Assembly (NCBI GenBank): GCA_947178575.1
Contig: CAMWYX010000003.1
Span: forward strand, 41,835 to 105,834
Length of the DNA: 64,000 bases
From: an uncultured Ruminococcus sp.
GTDB taxonomy: Bacteria > Bacillota > Clostridia > Oscillospirales > Ruminococcaceae
Direction of reading: 5' to 3'
The notes under the pieces are model-generated. The model did no database searches, had not been told where the DNA came from, and was given only the letters and a program-made list of their open reading frames with translations. A program made the translations under genes and the position numbers. Below are positions 9,696-19,870 of the stretch, one piece after another. How positions within the stretch are numbered: position 1 is the first letter of the stretch; each line of letters starts with the position of its first letter.

Positions 9696-10994
9696 ATGCT
9701 TGTATCGGAGAATTTAAGCATAAACGAAAACGGAAATCTTGTAATCGGCGGTGCTGATACGGTCGAACTCGCCGGAAAGTACGGAACTCCGCTTTATGTA
9801 ATGGACGAACAGCTTGTCAGAAAAAACTGTCGCCGTTTCAATGAGAGTATAAAAAAATTCTACGGCGAAAAGGGTCGTGTGCATTATGCAAGCAAGGCAC
9901 TTTCATGTATGGAAATGTGCCGTATTGTCGGAAGCGAGGGACTCGGTCTTGATGCCGTCTCCATAGGCGAACTCTATACCGCCGTAAAATCCGGATTTGA
10001 TGCGTCAAAAATCGGATTCCACGGAAACAACAAGACAGATGCAGAACTTGAATACGCTGTCGGAATCGGTGTGGGACATATCATAGTTGACAATATCAGC
10101 GAACTCCACAGACTTGAAAAAATCGCACAGGAAAAGGGAAAGAAACCGCATATCATGTTCCGGATAAAACCCGGAATAGATGCACATACTCACGATTTCG
10201 TGAAAACAGGTCAGATAGACAGTAAATTCGGATTCGCACTTGAAACAGGTGAAGCCTTTGAAGCAGTAAAAGAAGCCGTATCGTGCGAAAATGTCGAGCT
10301 TTACGGCGTACACTGTCATATCGGTTCACAGATTTTTGATATAGACCCATTCGAGGAAGCCGCTAAGGTAATGCTTGAATTTATCGCCAAAATCAAAAAC
10401 GAACTGAATTATGAAATCAAGGGTCTTAATCTCGGCGGAGGATTCGGAATAAAATATCTTAATGAGCATGACCCTCAGCCGTTTGAAGTATTCATGGAAC
10501 GTGTTGCCGGAGTTGTTTCCGCTGAATGTGAAAAGCTGAATATTTCCCGTCCTTTTATTTACATAGAACCCGGTCGCTCAATCGCCGCACCTGCCGGAAT
10601 CACACTTTACACGGTCGGAGCTCGCAAGGAAATCCCGAATATCAGAACGTATGTTTCCGTTGACGGAAGCATGGCGGACAGTCCGAGATATATTCTTTAT
10701 AAATCGGAGTATGAGGCAATCGTTGCAAACAAGGCGGACGAAGAACGTACAGAACGTGTTACAATCGCCGGAAAATGCTGTGAAAGCGGTGACTTAATCG
10801 GCGAGAATATGCCGTTACAGCACGCCGAAGCAGGAGATATAATCGCAGTCTGTGCGACAGGTGCGTATAATTACTCAATGTCATCAAACTATAACAGACT
10901 CCAGAAGCCTGCCGTTGTGTTCGTGAACAACGGCGAATCAAGAATTGCTGTAAAACGTGAAACTCTTGACGATATTATCAGAAACGATATTTAA
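9696..10994 (+). CDS. lysA: Diaminopimelate decarboxylase
   Basis: YASKALSCMEMCRIVGSEGLGLDAVSIGEL, HCHIGSQI, GGGFGIKY, EPGRSIAAPAG, CCESGDLIGENM. Confidence 0.95.
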   Translation: MLVSENLSINENGNLVIGGADTVELAGKYGTPLYVMDEQLVRKNCRRFNESIKKFYGEKGRVHYASKALSCMEMCRIVGSEGLGLDAVSIGELYTAVKSGFDASKIGFHGNNKTDAELEYAVGIGVGHIIVDNISELHRLEKIAQEKGKKPHIMFRIKPGIDAHTHDFVKTGQIDSKFGFALETGEAFEAVKEAVSCENVELYGVHCHIGSQIFDIDPFEEAAKVMLEFIAKIKNELNYEIKGLNLGGGFGIKYLNEHDPQPFEVFMERVAGVVSAECEKLNISRPFIYIEPGRSIAAPAGITLYTVGARKEIPNIRTYVSVDGSMADSPRYILYKSEYEAIVANKADEERTERVTIAGKCCESGDLIGENMPLQHAEAGDIIAVCATGAYNYSMSSNYNRLQKPAVVFVNNGESRIAVKRETLDDIIRNDI

Positions 10995-11008
10995 ATTAAA
11001 TAATTTTG

Positions 11009-11044
11009 TAAAACAGTTCTGAGAAATCAGGGCTGTTTTATTAT
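11009..11044 (+). terminator. Probable terminator after lysA
   Basis: TAAAACAG ... CTGTTTTA inverted repeat with nested TCTGA/TCAG. Confidence 0.5.
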
Positions 11045-11079
11045 GCTAACAAATATGAAAGTCATAACTGATTTTTACA

Positions 11080-11097
11080 TTGTTTATTTATTGACAA
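11080..11097. promoter_or_regulatory. Candidate Rex operator
   Basis: TTGTTTATTTATTGACAA against TTGTTAANNNNTTAACAA: 12 of 14 specified positions match; overlaps the -35 of the acn promoter. Confidence 0.5.
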
Positions 11098-11119
11098 ACT
11101 TGCTGAAATGGTGTAAAAT
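11091..11119 (+). promoter_or_regulatory. Sigma-A promoter of acn
   Basis: TTGACA - 17 nt - TAAAAT. Confidence 0.7.
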
Positions 11120-11151
11120 ATAAGTATCAAAACCGAAAGGAATGATTTTAA

Positions 11152-13089
11152 ATGGGTTCAACACTCACAGAAAAAATATTAAAGGCTCACCTTGTTGACG
11201 GAGAGTATGTCAAGGGTCAGGAAATCGGTATTAAAATCGACCAGACTCTCACTCAGGACGCTACCGGTACTATGGCTTACCTCGAATTTGAAGCCATGGG
11301 CGTACCAAGAGTAAAAACAGAGCGTTCTGTTGCCTATATAGACCATAACACGCTCCAGAGCGGTTTCGAGAATGCCGACGACCACAGATTTATCGGCAGT
11401 GCCGCCAAAAAGCACGGTATCTACTTCTCACGTCCGGGAAACGGTATCTGTCATCAGGTTCACCTTGAAAGATTCGGCGTTCCGGGAAAAACTCTCATCG
11501 GTTCTGACAGCCATACCCCTACCGGCGGTGGTATCGGTATGATTGCAATCGGTGCAGGCGGACTTGATGTTGCCGTAGCTATGGGCGGAGGTGCTTATTA
11601 CATAACCTGCCCGAAAGTTGTTAAGGTAAATCTTACCGGAAAACTCAGACCGTGGGTATCGGCAAAAGATGTTATTCTTGAGGTTCTTAAAAGAATGTCC
11701 GTCAAGGGCGGTGTCGGAAAAGTTATCGAATACGTCGGAGAAGGCGTGAAGACCCTTTCTGTTCCCGAACGTGCAACTATAACAAATATGGGTGCTGAAC
11801 TCGGTGCAACAACCTCGATTTTCCCGTCAGATGAGATTACAAAGCAGTTCCTTAAAGCTCAGAAGCGTGAGGAAGTATGGCAGCCCCTTTCAGCCGATGA
11901 TGATGCAGAGTATGACGAAGAACTCAATATCAATCTCAGCGAACTCGTTCCGCTTGCCGCCTGTCCGCATTCTCCGGACAACGTAAAGAGCGTTGAGGAA
12001 ATCGGAAATCTTAAGATTGACCAGGTATGTATCGGCTCATGTACAAACTCGTCACTTCTTGATATGCTCAAAGTGGCTCATATATTAAAAGGAAAGACCG
12101 TTCACCCTGATGTATCTCTTGCAATTGCACCCGGTTCAAAGCAGGTGCTTAATATGATGGCTGAAAACGGTGCATTGTCTGTTCTGATTGATGCGGGTGC
12201 AAGAATCCTCGAAAGTGCCTGCGGTCCGTGTATCGGTATGGGACAGTCACCCAATTCAAAGGGAATTTCCCTCCGTACATTCAACAGAAACTTTGAGGGA
12301 CGTTCCGGAACAAAGGACGGTCAGATTTATCTTGTATCTCCCGAAATGGCTGCAATTTCGGCAATAAATGGTTATCTTACCGACCCACGTGAAATCGGGG
12401 AAATGCCGGAATTCAAGCTTCCGGAAGAATTTACAATAAATGATAACATGGTTGTTCCGCCTGCTCCTGTTGAGGAAATGGACAGTGTTGAGATTCTCAG
12501 AGGTCCGAACATCAAGCCTTATCCGGAGACTGCACCGCTTCTTGATACAATTGATGCTCCGGTATCGCTTAAAGTCGGCGACAATATCACTACAGACCAC
12601 ATTATGCCGGCTGGTTCAAAGATACTTCCGCTCCGTTCAAATGTTCCGAAGATTTCGCAGTATTGCTTTGCCGTATGTGATGAAAGTTTCCCGAAACGTG
12701 CTGAACGTCTCGGAAAGAGCATTATTGTCGGCGGTTCAAACTACGGACAGGGTTCATCACGTGAGCACGCTGCACTTGCTCCGCTCTATCTCGGAGTAAA
12801 GGCTGTACTTGTTAAATCATTTGCAAGAATCCATCGTGCAAATCTTATAAATGCCGGTATTCTTCCGCTTACGTTTGTCAATGAAGCCGATTACGACAAA
12901 ATCAGCGAGGGCGATGAACTTCTTCTCGCCGATGTAAGAAATGCCGTTGCAGAGGGTAAAACGGAACTCACGGTAGTTGACAAGACAAACGGTGCTGAAA
13001 TCCCTGTTCTCTGCGAACTTTCCGGACGTACAAAGGATATTATCCTTGCCGGCGGACTTCTTGACTATACAAGAGAATCAATGAAGTAA
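11152..13089 (+). CDS. acn: Aconitate hydratase
   Basis: GSDSHTPTGGGIGMIAIGAGGLDVA, IGSCTNSSLLD, ACGPCIGMGQ, GDNITTDHIMPAG, GGSNYGQGSSREHAALAP. Confidence 0.95.
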   Translation: MGSTLTEKILKAHLVDGEYVKGQEIGIKIDQTLTQDATGTMAYLEFEAMGVPRVKTERSVAYIDHNTLQSGFENADDHRFIGSAAKKHGIYFSRPGNGICHQVHLERFGVPGKTLIGSDSHTPTGGGIGMIAIGAGGLDVAVAMGGGAYYITCPKVVKVNLTGKLRPWVSAKDVILEVLKRMSVKGGVGKVIEYVGEGVKTLSVPERATITNMGAELGATTSIFPSDEITKQFLKAQKREEVWQPLSADDDAEYDEELNINLSELVPLAACPHSPDNVKSVEEIGNLKIDQVCIGSCTNSSLLDMLKVAHILKGKTVHPDVSLAIAPGSKQVLNMMAENGALSVLIDAGARILESACGPCIGMGQSPNSKGISLRTFNRNFEGRSGTKDGQIYLVSPEMAAISAINGYLTDPREIGEMPEFKLPEEFTINDNMVVPPAPVEEMDSVEILRGPNIKPYPETAPLLDTIDAPVSLKVGDNITTDHIMPAGSKILPLRSNVPKISQYCFAVCDESFPKRAERLGKSIIVGGSNYGQGSSREHAALAPLYLGVKAVLVKSFARIHRANLINAGILPLTFVNEADYDKISEGDELLLADVRNAVAEGKTELTVVDKTNGAEIPVLCELSGRTKDIILAGGLLDYTRESMK

Positions 13090-13096
13090 AAAATTG

Positions 13097-13240
13097 ATGG
13101 ATAATAATGAACCCGAAAACGATGACAAAATAATTGATAAAGCCATAAAAGAAGATATTTCAGGGCTTGCGGAACAGATGAAAAAGTTACAGAGACGGAT
13201 AGCTGTTCCGGTTGCTGTATTTTCTGAATTGAGAGACTGA
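13097..13240 (+). CDS. Small hypothetical protein (47 aa) between acn and icd
   Basis: ATG..TGA reading MDNNEPENDDKIIDKAIKEDISGLAEQMKKLQRRIAVPVAVFSELRD; no strong SD. Confidence 0.35.
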   Translation: MDNNEPENDDKIIDKAIKEDISGLAEQMKKLQRRIAVPVAVFSELRD

Positions 13241-13294
13241 AAAAATAAAAATAATCTGATGTCTGTCAGAAATAAAATAAGAGGTAAAAAATTA

Positions 13295-14506
13295 ATGTCA
13301 AAAATTATTATGAAAACACCGCTCGTCGAAATGGACGGCGACGAAATGACCCGAATCCTCTGGAAGTGGATAAAGGAAATTCTGCTTGAACCTTATGTCG
13401 AGCTTAACACAGAATATTATGACCTCGGACTTCAGCACCGTGAGGAGACCAAGGACAAGGTTACTATGGATTCCGCAGAAGCTACAAAGAAATACGGCGT
13501 TGCTGTAAAATGTGCCACTATCACGCCGAATGCAGCCCGTATGCCGGAATATAATCTCACTCAGATGTGGAAATCCCCCAACGGAACTATCAGAGCAGCT
13601 CTCGACGGAACTGTTTTCAGAACTCCGATTATCGTTAAGGGAATCGAGCCGTATATCCCGACATGGACAAAGCCGATTACTATCGCCCGTCACGCTTACG
13701 GTGATGTATATAAAAATACCGAAATGCGTGTGGAAAAGGGCTGTAAAGCAGAACTCGTAGTTACTGACGAAAACGGAAACGAAACACGTGAGCTTATTCA
13801 CGATTTTACAAAATCGGACGGAATAATTCAGGGACTTCACAATCTTGACGATTCAATCGCCGGATTTGCAAGAGCGTGTCTGAATTATGGTCTTGATTTG
13901 AAACAGGACGTATGGTTCGCAACAAAGGATACTATCTCAAAGAAGTACGACCACAGATTCAAGGATATTTTTGCCGAAATCTACGAAAACGAGTACAAGG
14001 AAAAATACGAGGAAGCAGGAATTGAATATTTCTACACTCTTATTGATGATGCGGTAGCAAGAGTAATCCGTTCAAACGGAGGATATATCTGGGCGTGCAA
14101 GAACTATGACGGTGATGTTATGTCCGATATGGTTTCAACTGCATACGGTTCGCTGGCAATGATGACTTCCGTGCTTGTTTCTCCGGACGGAATATATGAG
14201 TACGAAGCCGCTCACGGTACTGTACAGCGTCATTATTATAAGTATCTCAAAGGCGAGGAAACTTCTACAAATTCCGTTGCTACTATTTTTGCATGGAGCG
14301 GAGCTCTCCGCAAGAGAGGCGAACTCGACAACACTCCGGAACTGTGCGAATTTGCCGGCAAACTTGAAAAGGCTACAGTTCAGACTATCGAAAACGGCGT
14401 GATGACCGGTGACCTTTATCTTATCTCAAAACTTGAAAACAAGAAAAAGGTTGATTCAAAGACTTTCCTTGAGGAAATCAAGCTGAATCTGGATAAACTC
14501 ATGTAA
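13295..14506 (+). CDS. icd: NADP-dependent isocitrate dehydrogenase
   Basis: [87 protein letters not shown]. Confidence 0.95.
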   Translation: MSKIIMKTPLVEMDGDEMTRILWKWIKEILLEPYVELNTEYYDLGLQHREETKDKVTMDSAEATKKYGVAVKCATITPNAARMPEYNLTQMWKSPNGTIRAALDGTVFRTPIIVKGIEPYIPTWTKPITIARHAYGDVYKNTEMRVEKGCKAELVVTDENGNETRELIHDFTKSDGIIQGLHNLDDSIAGFARACLNYGLDLKQDVWFATKDTISKKYDHRFKDIFAEIYENEYKEKYEEAGIEYFYTLIDDAVARVIRSNGGYIWACKNYDGDVMSDMVSTAYGSLAMMTSVLVSPDGIYEYEAAHGTVQRHYYKYLKGEETSTNSVATIFAWSGALRKRGELDNTPELCEFAGKLEKATVQTIENGVMTGDLYLISKLENKKKVDSKTFLEEIKLNLDKLM

Positions 14507-14515
14507 CTGAAAATT

Positions 14516-14560
14516 CCATTTTTCCGTCTGCCGGCCTTTCCGGCAGAATGGGAAATATGG
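14516..14560 (+). terminator. Hairpin (terminator or attenuator) between icd and rex
   Basis: TCTGCCGG cctttt CCGGCAGA core with CCATTTTTCC/GGGAAATATGG extension, then GGCTTTTT. Confidence 0.5.
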
Positions 14561-14587
14561 CTTTTTCGTGAATGGAAGGACAGAAAA

Positions 14588-15223
14588 ATGCCAAAAGATT
14601 CAATATCAAATTCTGTTATCAGGCGGCTGCCGAGATATTACCGTTTTCTCGGCGAACTTGAAATCAGTGGATATGTCCGTATATCATCGAGAGAACTGGC
14701 TGAAAAAATGGGACTTACAGCGTCGCAGATACGTCAGGATTTCAACTGTTTCGGTGAATTTGGACAGCAGGGTTACGGTTACAACGTGAACGATTTGAAA
14801 AATGAAATCGGCAGAATACTTGGTCTTGACGATATAACCCCGATGATACTTCTCGGAGCAGGAAATTTAGGCAGGGCAATTGCGTCACATATTGATTTTA
14901 ACAGCAAGGGATTCGCTCTTATAGGCATATTTGACTCCAATCCCGAAATGATAGGAGATAGAATAGGTGATATTATTGTTTCGGATATAGCGGAACTTGA
15001 AAAATTCTGTCAGAAAAATCGTCCGGACGGAGCTATACTCTGTATACCTAAAGAGGAAGCGGCACGTGAAACCGACAGGCTGATAAGTCTGGGAATCCGT
15101 GCGTTCTGGAATTTCACACACTATGATTTGCGTATTGAGCATAAGGATATAGCAGTTGAAAATGTACATCTTGGTGACAGCCTTGCTACACTTTCTTACA
15201 GGCTTAATTCATCATGCAAATAG
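14588..15223 (+). CDS. rex: Redox-sensing transcriptional repressor Rex
   Basis: SVIRRLPRYYRFLGELE, REL..MGLTASQIRQDFNCFGEFGQQGYGYNV, LLGAGNLGRAIASH. Confidence 0.97.
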   Translation: MPKDSISNSVIRRLPRYYRFLGELEISGYVRISSRELAEKMGLTASQIRQDFNCFGEFGQQGYGYNVNDLKNEIGRILGLDDITPMILLGAGNLGRAIASHIDFNSKGFALIGIFDSNPEMIGDRIGDIIVSDIAELEKFCQKNRPDGAILCIPKEEAARETDRLISLGIRAFWNFTHYDLRIEHKDIAVENVHLGDSLATLSYRLNSSCK

Positions 15224-15304
15224 TTGCTGAAAAATTAATCATACATAATGCGGTGGAAACTGTTGCTTTCTGCCGGAAATATTTATACAAAGGTGGTAAT
15301 TACA

Positions 15305-16681
15305 ATGGATTATCGTATTGAACATGATTCCATGGGCGAAGTAAAAGTGCCGGCCGACAAATACTGGGCTGCACAGACCGAAAGAAGCCATGAGAATTTT
15401 CTTATCGGTGTCGGAATAGAAACAATGCCCCGTGAGATAACTCATGCTTTCGGTATACTTAAAAAAGCAGCGGCGACAGCCAATCACAAGCTGAAGCCCG
15501 AAAGAATGACTGATGAAAAACTTTCCGCAATCTCACAGGCGTGCGATGAAGTTATAAGCGGTTCTCTCAATGAGCATTTTCCGCTTGTTGTCTGGCAGAC
15601 CGGAAGCGGTACTCAGTCGAACATGAATGCCAATGAAGTTATTGCCAACAGGGGAAATGAAATAGCCGGAAAAAAACTGCTCCACCCAAACGACGATATT
15701 AATATGAGTCAGTCGTCAAATGATACATTTCCGACTGCTATGCATATTGCCGCCGTTATCGCTCTGGAGGATAAAGTTATACCAGCCGTTGATACACTTA
15801 TTGATACATTCGTAAGACTTGAGGCTGAAAACGAGGGAATCGTAAAGAGCGGACGTACACATCTTCAGGACGCTACCCCGATTAAATTTTCTCAGGAAAT
15901 AAGCGGTTGGAGAGCTTCCCTTGAAAAGGATAAGAAAATGATTCTCAGTGCCTGTGAGGAACTCAAGGAACTTGCTCTCGGCGGAACTGCTGTAGGTACA
16001 GGTCTTAATGCTCCGGCAGGATTTGCAGAGGAAGCCGCAAAGGCAGTCAGCGAACTGACCGGAAAAGACTTCGTTACAGCTCCGAACAAGTTCCATGCTC
16101 TCACATCAAAAGACGAGATTGTTTTTGCTCACGGTGCTCTCAAAGCTCTTGCGGCAGATATGATGAAGATTGCAAATGATGTACGCTGGCTTGCATCAGG
16201 TCCACGTGACGGACTTGGAGAAATATTCATTCCGGAAAACGAACCTGGTTCATCTATTATGCCCGGAAAGGTAAATCCCACACAGTGCGAGCAGGTTACA
16301 ATGGTTGCAGTACAGGTTATGGGAAATGATGTTGCGGTCGGAATGGCGGCATCTCAGGGAAATTTTGAACTCAATGTATTTATGCCGGTATGTGCATACA
16401 ATTTCCTGCAGTCTGCCCGTCTGCTTGCAGAGTCAATTTTATCATTCAACAGGAACTGTGCTGTAGGAATAAAGGCAAACACTGAAAAAATGCATCATAA
16501 TCTCCATAATTCCCTTATGCTGGTTACTGCACTCAATCCGTATATCGGATATGAAAATGCCGCAAAGACTGCCAAAAAGGCATTCAAGGACAATATTTCG
16601 CTTAAAGAAGCCTGCGTTGAACTTGGATTCCTGACAGCAGAAAAATTTGATGAAGTTTTCCATCCCGAACAGATGGTATAA
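15305..16681 (+). CDS. fumC: Class II fumarate hydratase
   Basis: MDYRIEHDSMGEVKVPADKYWAAQTERS; SSNDTFPTAMHIA; GSSIMPGKVNPTQCEQ signature. Confidence 0.96.
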   Translation: MDYRIEHDSMGEVKVPADKYWAAQTERSHENFLIGVGIETMPREITHAFGILKKAAATANHKLKPERMTDEKLSAISQACDEVISGSLNEHFPLVVWQTGSGTQSNMNANEVIANRGNEIAGKKLLHPNDDINMSQSSNDTFPTAMHIAAVIALEDKVIPAVDTLIDTFVRLEAENEGIVKSGRTHLQDATPIKFSQEISGWRASLEKDKKMILSACEELKELALGGTAVGTGLNAPAGFAEEAAKAVSELTGKDFVTAPNKFHALTSKDEIVFAHGALKALAADMMKIANDVRWLASGPRDGLGEIFIPENEPGSSIMPGKVNPTQCEQVTMVAVQVMGNDVAVGMAASQGNFELNVFMPVCAYNFLQSARLLAESILSFNRNCAVGIKANTEKMHHNLHNSLMLVTALNPYIGYENAAKTAKKAFKDNISLKEACVELGFLTAEKFDEVFHPEQMV

Positions 16682-16695
16682 GAAAGGAAGATATT

Positions 16696-17490
16696 ATGCA
16701 GACTTTTACGTATTATCCCGGCTGTACGCTGAGAACCAAGGCAAAAGACCTTGATTTGTATGCAAGAGTCTCGGCGGAAGCACTTGGCATAAGCCTTGTT
16801 GAGCCGGAAAACTGGCAGTGCTGCGGAGGCGCTTACACTACTGCCACAAATGAAGTCGCCACAAAGCTTTCGGCAGTCAGAACGCTTATGGCAGCAAAGG
16901 ATTCCGAAGGACTTATTACTGTATGTTCTGCGTGTCATAATGTAATAAAGCAGACCAATTATGACATTTCCCGCAATGAATCAATGCAGAACAAAGTCAG
17001 ACAGTATCTTGACCTCGGCGAAGCTTACACAGGAGATACCACAGTGTATCACTATCTTGAAATGCTCCGTGATGTAGTAGGTTTTGAGAATCTCAAATCA
17101 AAGGTTGTAAAGCCGTTCAAGGGAAAGAAGATAGCGGCATATTATGGCTGTCTGCTTCTCCGTCCCTCAAAGGCTCTTGCAATGGACAATCCGGAAAATC
17201 CGTCGATAATGGAAGATTTCATCAAAGCTATAGGCGGAACTCCGGTTATATATGCACAGCGTAACGAATGCTGCGGAGGATATATCACACTTGAAGACAA
17301 GAATCAGGCATCAAAGAGAAGCGGAGCTGTTATGGATTCTGCCGAAAATGCAGGAGCTGATATGATTATAACTGCGTGTCCGCTCTGCCTGTACAATCTT
17401 AAGAAAAATTCCGGAAGCAGTCTGCCTGTGTACTATTTTACGGAGCTTCTTGCGGAAGCACTTGGTCTCAAGGAGGACAGCAATGAATAA
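16696..17490 (+). CDS. hdrB: Heterodisulfide reductase subunit B homologue
   Basis: Two complete CCG motifs: CCGGAYTT..CSACH and CCGGYITLE..CPLC; YYPGCTLRTKAKD start. Confidence 0.93.
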   Translation: MQTFTYYPGCTLRTKAKDLDLYARVSAEALGISLVEPENWQCCGGAYTTATNEVATKLSAVRTLMAAKDSEGLITVCSACHNVIKQTNYDISRNESMQNKVRQYLDLGEAYTGDTTVYHYLEMLRDVVGFENLKSKVVKPFKGKKIAAYYGCLLLRPSKALAMDNPENPSIMEDFIKAIGGTPVIYAQRNECCGGYITLEDKNQASKRSGAVMDSAENAGADMIITACPLCLYNLKKNSGSSLPVYYFTELLAEALGLKEDSNE

Positions 17491-17866
17491 AAATCTGAAA
17501 GACTGGATAGACATCACCAGCGGTGTCAATGTCCGTAAATGCATGAGATGCGGAAAATGTACGGCGACCTGTCCGTCATATAATGAGATGGAATATCACC
17601 CTCACCAGTTTGTATACATGGTGGAACGTGGTGAAATAGAACCTCTTATCAATTCCGAATCGCTTTACAAATGCCTGACCTGCTTTGTCTGCGTGGAACG
17701 TTGCCCCCGTAATGTAGAGCCGGCAAAAGTTGTGGAGGCTGTACGTCTTGCGGCAGTACGCCGTCAGGGAAAAAATCATCTTTCTGCGGAACAGATTCCG
17801 CCGGCTCTTGACGATGATATGCCTCAGCAGGCAATTGTAACGGCATTCAGAAAATATACAAAGTAA
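17483..17866 (+). CDS. hdrC: Heterodisulfide reductase subunit C homologue (2x 4Fe-4S)
   Basis: CMRCGKCTATCPSY and CLTCFVCVERCPRNVEP; overlaps the hdrB end; SD AAGGAGG. Confidence 0.93.
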   Translation: MNKNLKDWIDITSGVNVRKCMRCGKCTATCPSYNEMEYHPHQFVYMVERGEIEPLINSESLYKCLTCFVCVERCPRNVEPAKVVEAVRLAAVRRQGKNHLSAEQIPPALDDDMPQQAIVTAFRKYTK

Positions 17867-17878
17867 GGAGGAGCAGAA

Positions 17879-19870
17879 ATGCAGAGAATAGGTGTTTTTG
17901 TATGCCACTGCGGTACAAATATCGCTGCTACGGTAGATGTAAAGGCAGTAGCAGAAGCTCTCGGCCATGAAGCCGGAGTTGTTATCTCACAGGATTATCA
18001 GTATATGTGCTCCGAATCGGGACAGAATCTTGTAAAAAACGCTATAAAGGAACATAAGCTCACCGGAGTTGTTGTATGTTCGTGTTCACCCCGTATGCAC
18101 GAAAATACATTCAGAAAAGCAGCGGCATCGGCAGGACTTAATCCATATCTGGTGGAGATAGCAAATATACGTGAACAGTGTTCATGGATTCACAAGGATA
18201 TTGCATCGGCAACAGAAAAGGCGATAATTCTGGGAAGAGCGGCAATTGCCAAAGTTCACCTCAATACGCCTTTAACATCAATGGAAAGTCCGGTTGTAAA
18301 GCGTGCACTTGTAATCGGCGGAGGAATTGCCGGAATCCAGACTGCACTCGATATTGCCGAAGCAGGATTTGAAGTTGATATAGTTGAGAAAGAACCGACA
18401 ATCGGCGGAAAAATGGCTCAGATTGACAAGACTTTTCCGACGCTTGACTGTGCGGCTTGTATACTCACCCCGAAAATGGTTGAAGCATCACAGAATGAAA
18501 AAATCACAATACATTCGTTCAGCGAAGTCAGCGATGTAAAGGGATTCGTGGGCAATTTTACTGTCACAATAAAGAAAAAAGCACGTTATGTCGATGAGAC
18601 AAAATGTACCGGCTGTGGATTGTGTACAGAAAAATGTCCGATGAAAAAAGTTCCTAACGAATTCAATATGGGACTTGACAACAGAAGAGCCGTATATATT
18701 CCGTTTGCTCAGGCAGTTCCGAAGGTTGCGACTATCGACCCGAATTACTGTATGATGCTTAAAAACGGCAAATGCGGAGTATGTTCAAAGGTATGTTCGG
18801 CAGGTGCGATTGACTACAAGCAGACAGACAGATTCGTCGAGCAGAAATACGGTGCAATCGTTGTTGCAACCGGATTCAACCCGATTAAGCTTGATAAGTA
18901 CGACGAATTTGCATACAGCTATTGTCCGGACGTTGTGACATCTCTCGAACTCGAAAGACTTATGAATGCGGCAGGTCCGAACGGCGGAACACTTCTCAGA
19001 CCGTCAGACAAAACTCACCCTCATACCATTGTATTTGTACAGTGTGTAGGTTCAAGATGCGACGACGGCAAGGGAAAACAGTACTGCTCAAAAATATGCT
19101 GTATGTATACCGCAAAGCACGCAATGCTTATCCGTGAAAAATATCCTGATACGGAAGTATATGTATTCTACATAGATGTGCGTACTCCGGGCAAGAATTT
19201 CGATGAATTTTATCGCCGTGCCGTTGAACAGTACAACGTACACTATATAAAGGGAATGGTCGGAAAGGTATCACCGAAAGCAGACGGAAAGATTGATGTT
19301 CAGGCATCAGACCTTCTTGCCGGCGAACAGCTTCATATCAATGCGGATATGGTTGTTCTTGCGGCTGCTATCGAGCCGGATAAAACAGCCCGTCCGCTTG
19401 CGACAATGCTCACAACTCAGATGGATACAAATGATTTCTTTACAGAGGCACACCCGAAGCTCCGCCCTGTGGAATCCGCAACAGCAGGCATATTCCTGTC
19501 AGGAGCCTGTCAGGGTCCGAAGGATATTCCGGAAACGGTTGCTCAGGCAAGTGCGGCAGCGGCAAAGGCAATAGGACTGCTCTGCAAGAACAGCATCACG
19601 TGCAATCCGTGTGTTGCCCATTCGGACGAACTCATGTGCAACGGCTGCTCAGCCTGTGAAAAGGTATGTCCTTACGGTGCTATCACTTATCAGGATAAAG
19701 AATTCAGAATGCCCAACAGAACAACAGCTGTACGCCGTGTAGCAAGCGTAAATCCTGCGGTATGTCAGGGCTGCGGAGCTTGTACTGTAGCTTGTCCGTC
19801 GGGTGCAATGGATTTGAACGGATTCTCAAATAGTCAGATTATGGCGGAGGTAGACGCAATATGCAAGTAA
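17879..19870 (+). CDS. hdrA: Heterodisulfide reductase subunit A homologue (FAD, 4Fe-4S)
   Basis: RIGVFVCHCGTNI, VIGGGIAGIQTALDIAEAGFEV, CTGCGLCTEKCP, C-terminal CNGCSACEKVCPYGAI/CQGCGACTVACPSGAM. Confidence 0.95.
   Translation: MQRIGVFVCHCGTNIAATVDVKAVAEALGHEAGVVISQDYQYMCSESGQNLVKNAIKEHKLTGVVVCSCSPRMHENTFRKAAASAGLNPYLVEIANIREQCSWIHKDIASATEKAIILGRAAIAKVHLNTPLTSMESPVVKRALVIGGGIAGIQTALDIAEAGFEVDIVEKEPTIGGKMAQIDKTFPTLDCAACILTPKMVEASQNEKITIHSFSEVSDVKGFVGNFTVTIKKKARYVDETKCTGCGLCTEKCPMKKVPNEFNMGLDNRRAVYIPFAQAVPKVATIDPNYCMMLKNGKCGVCSKVCSAGAIDYKQTDRFVEQKYGAIVVATGFNPIKLDKYDEFAYSYCPDVVTSLELERLMNAAGPNGGTLLRPSDKTHPHTIVFVQCVGSRCDDGKGKQYCSKICCMYTAKHAMLIREKYPDTEVYVFYIDVRTPGKNFDEFYRRAVEQYNVHYIKGMVGKVSPKADGKIDVQASDLLAGEQLHINADMVVLAAAIEPDKTARPLATMLTTQMDTNDFFTEAHPKLRPVESATAGIFLSGACQGPKDIPETVAQASAAAAKAIGLLCKNSITCNPCVAHSDELMCNGCSACEKVCPYGAITYQDKEFRMPNRTTAVRRVASVNPAVCQGCGACTVACPSGAMDLNGFSNSQIMAEVDAICK

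Noticed and set aside
10995-11151. Lysine riboswitch or T-box near lysA/acn
   Set aside because: The gap is short and shows only a terminator-like hairpin, a promoter and the candidate Rex site; no riboswitch or T-box core motif seen.
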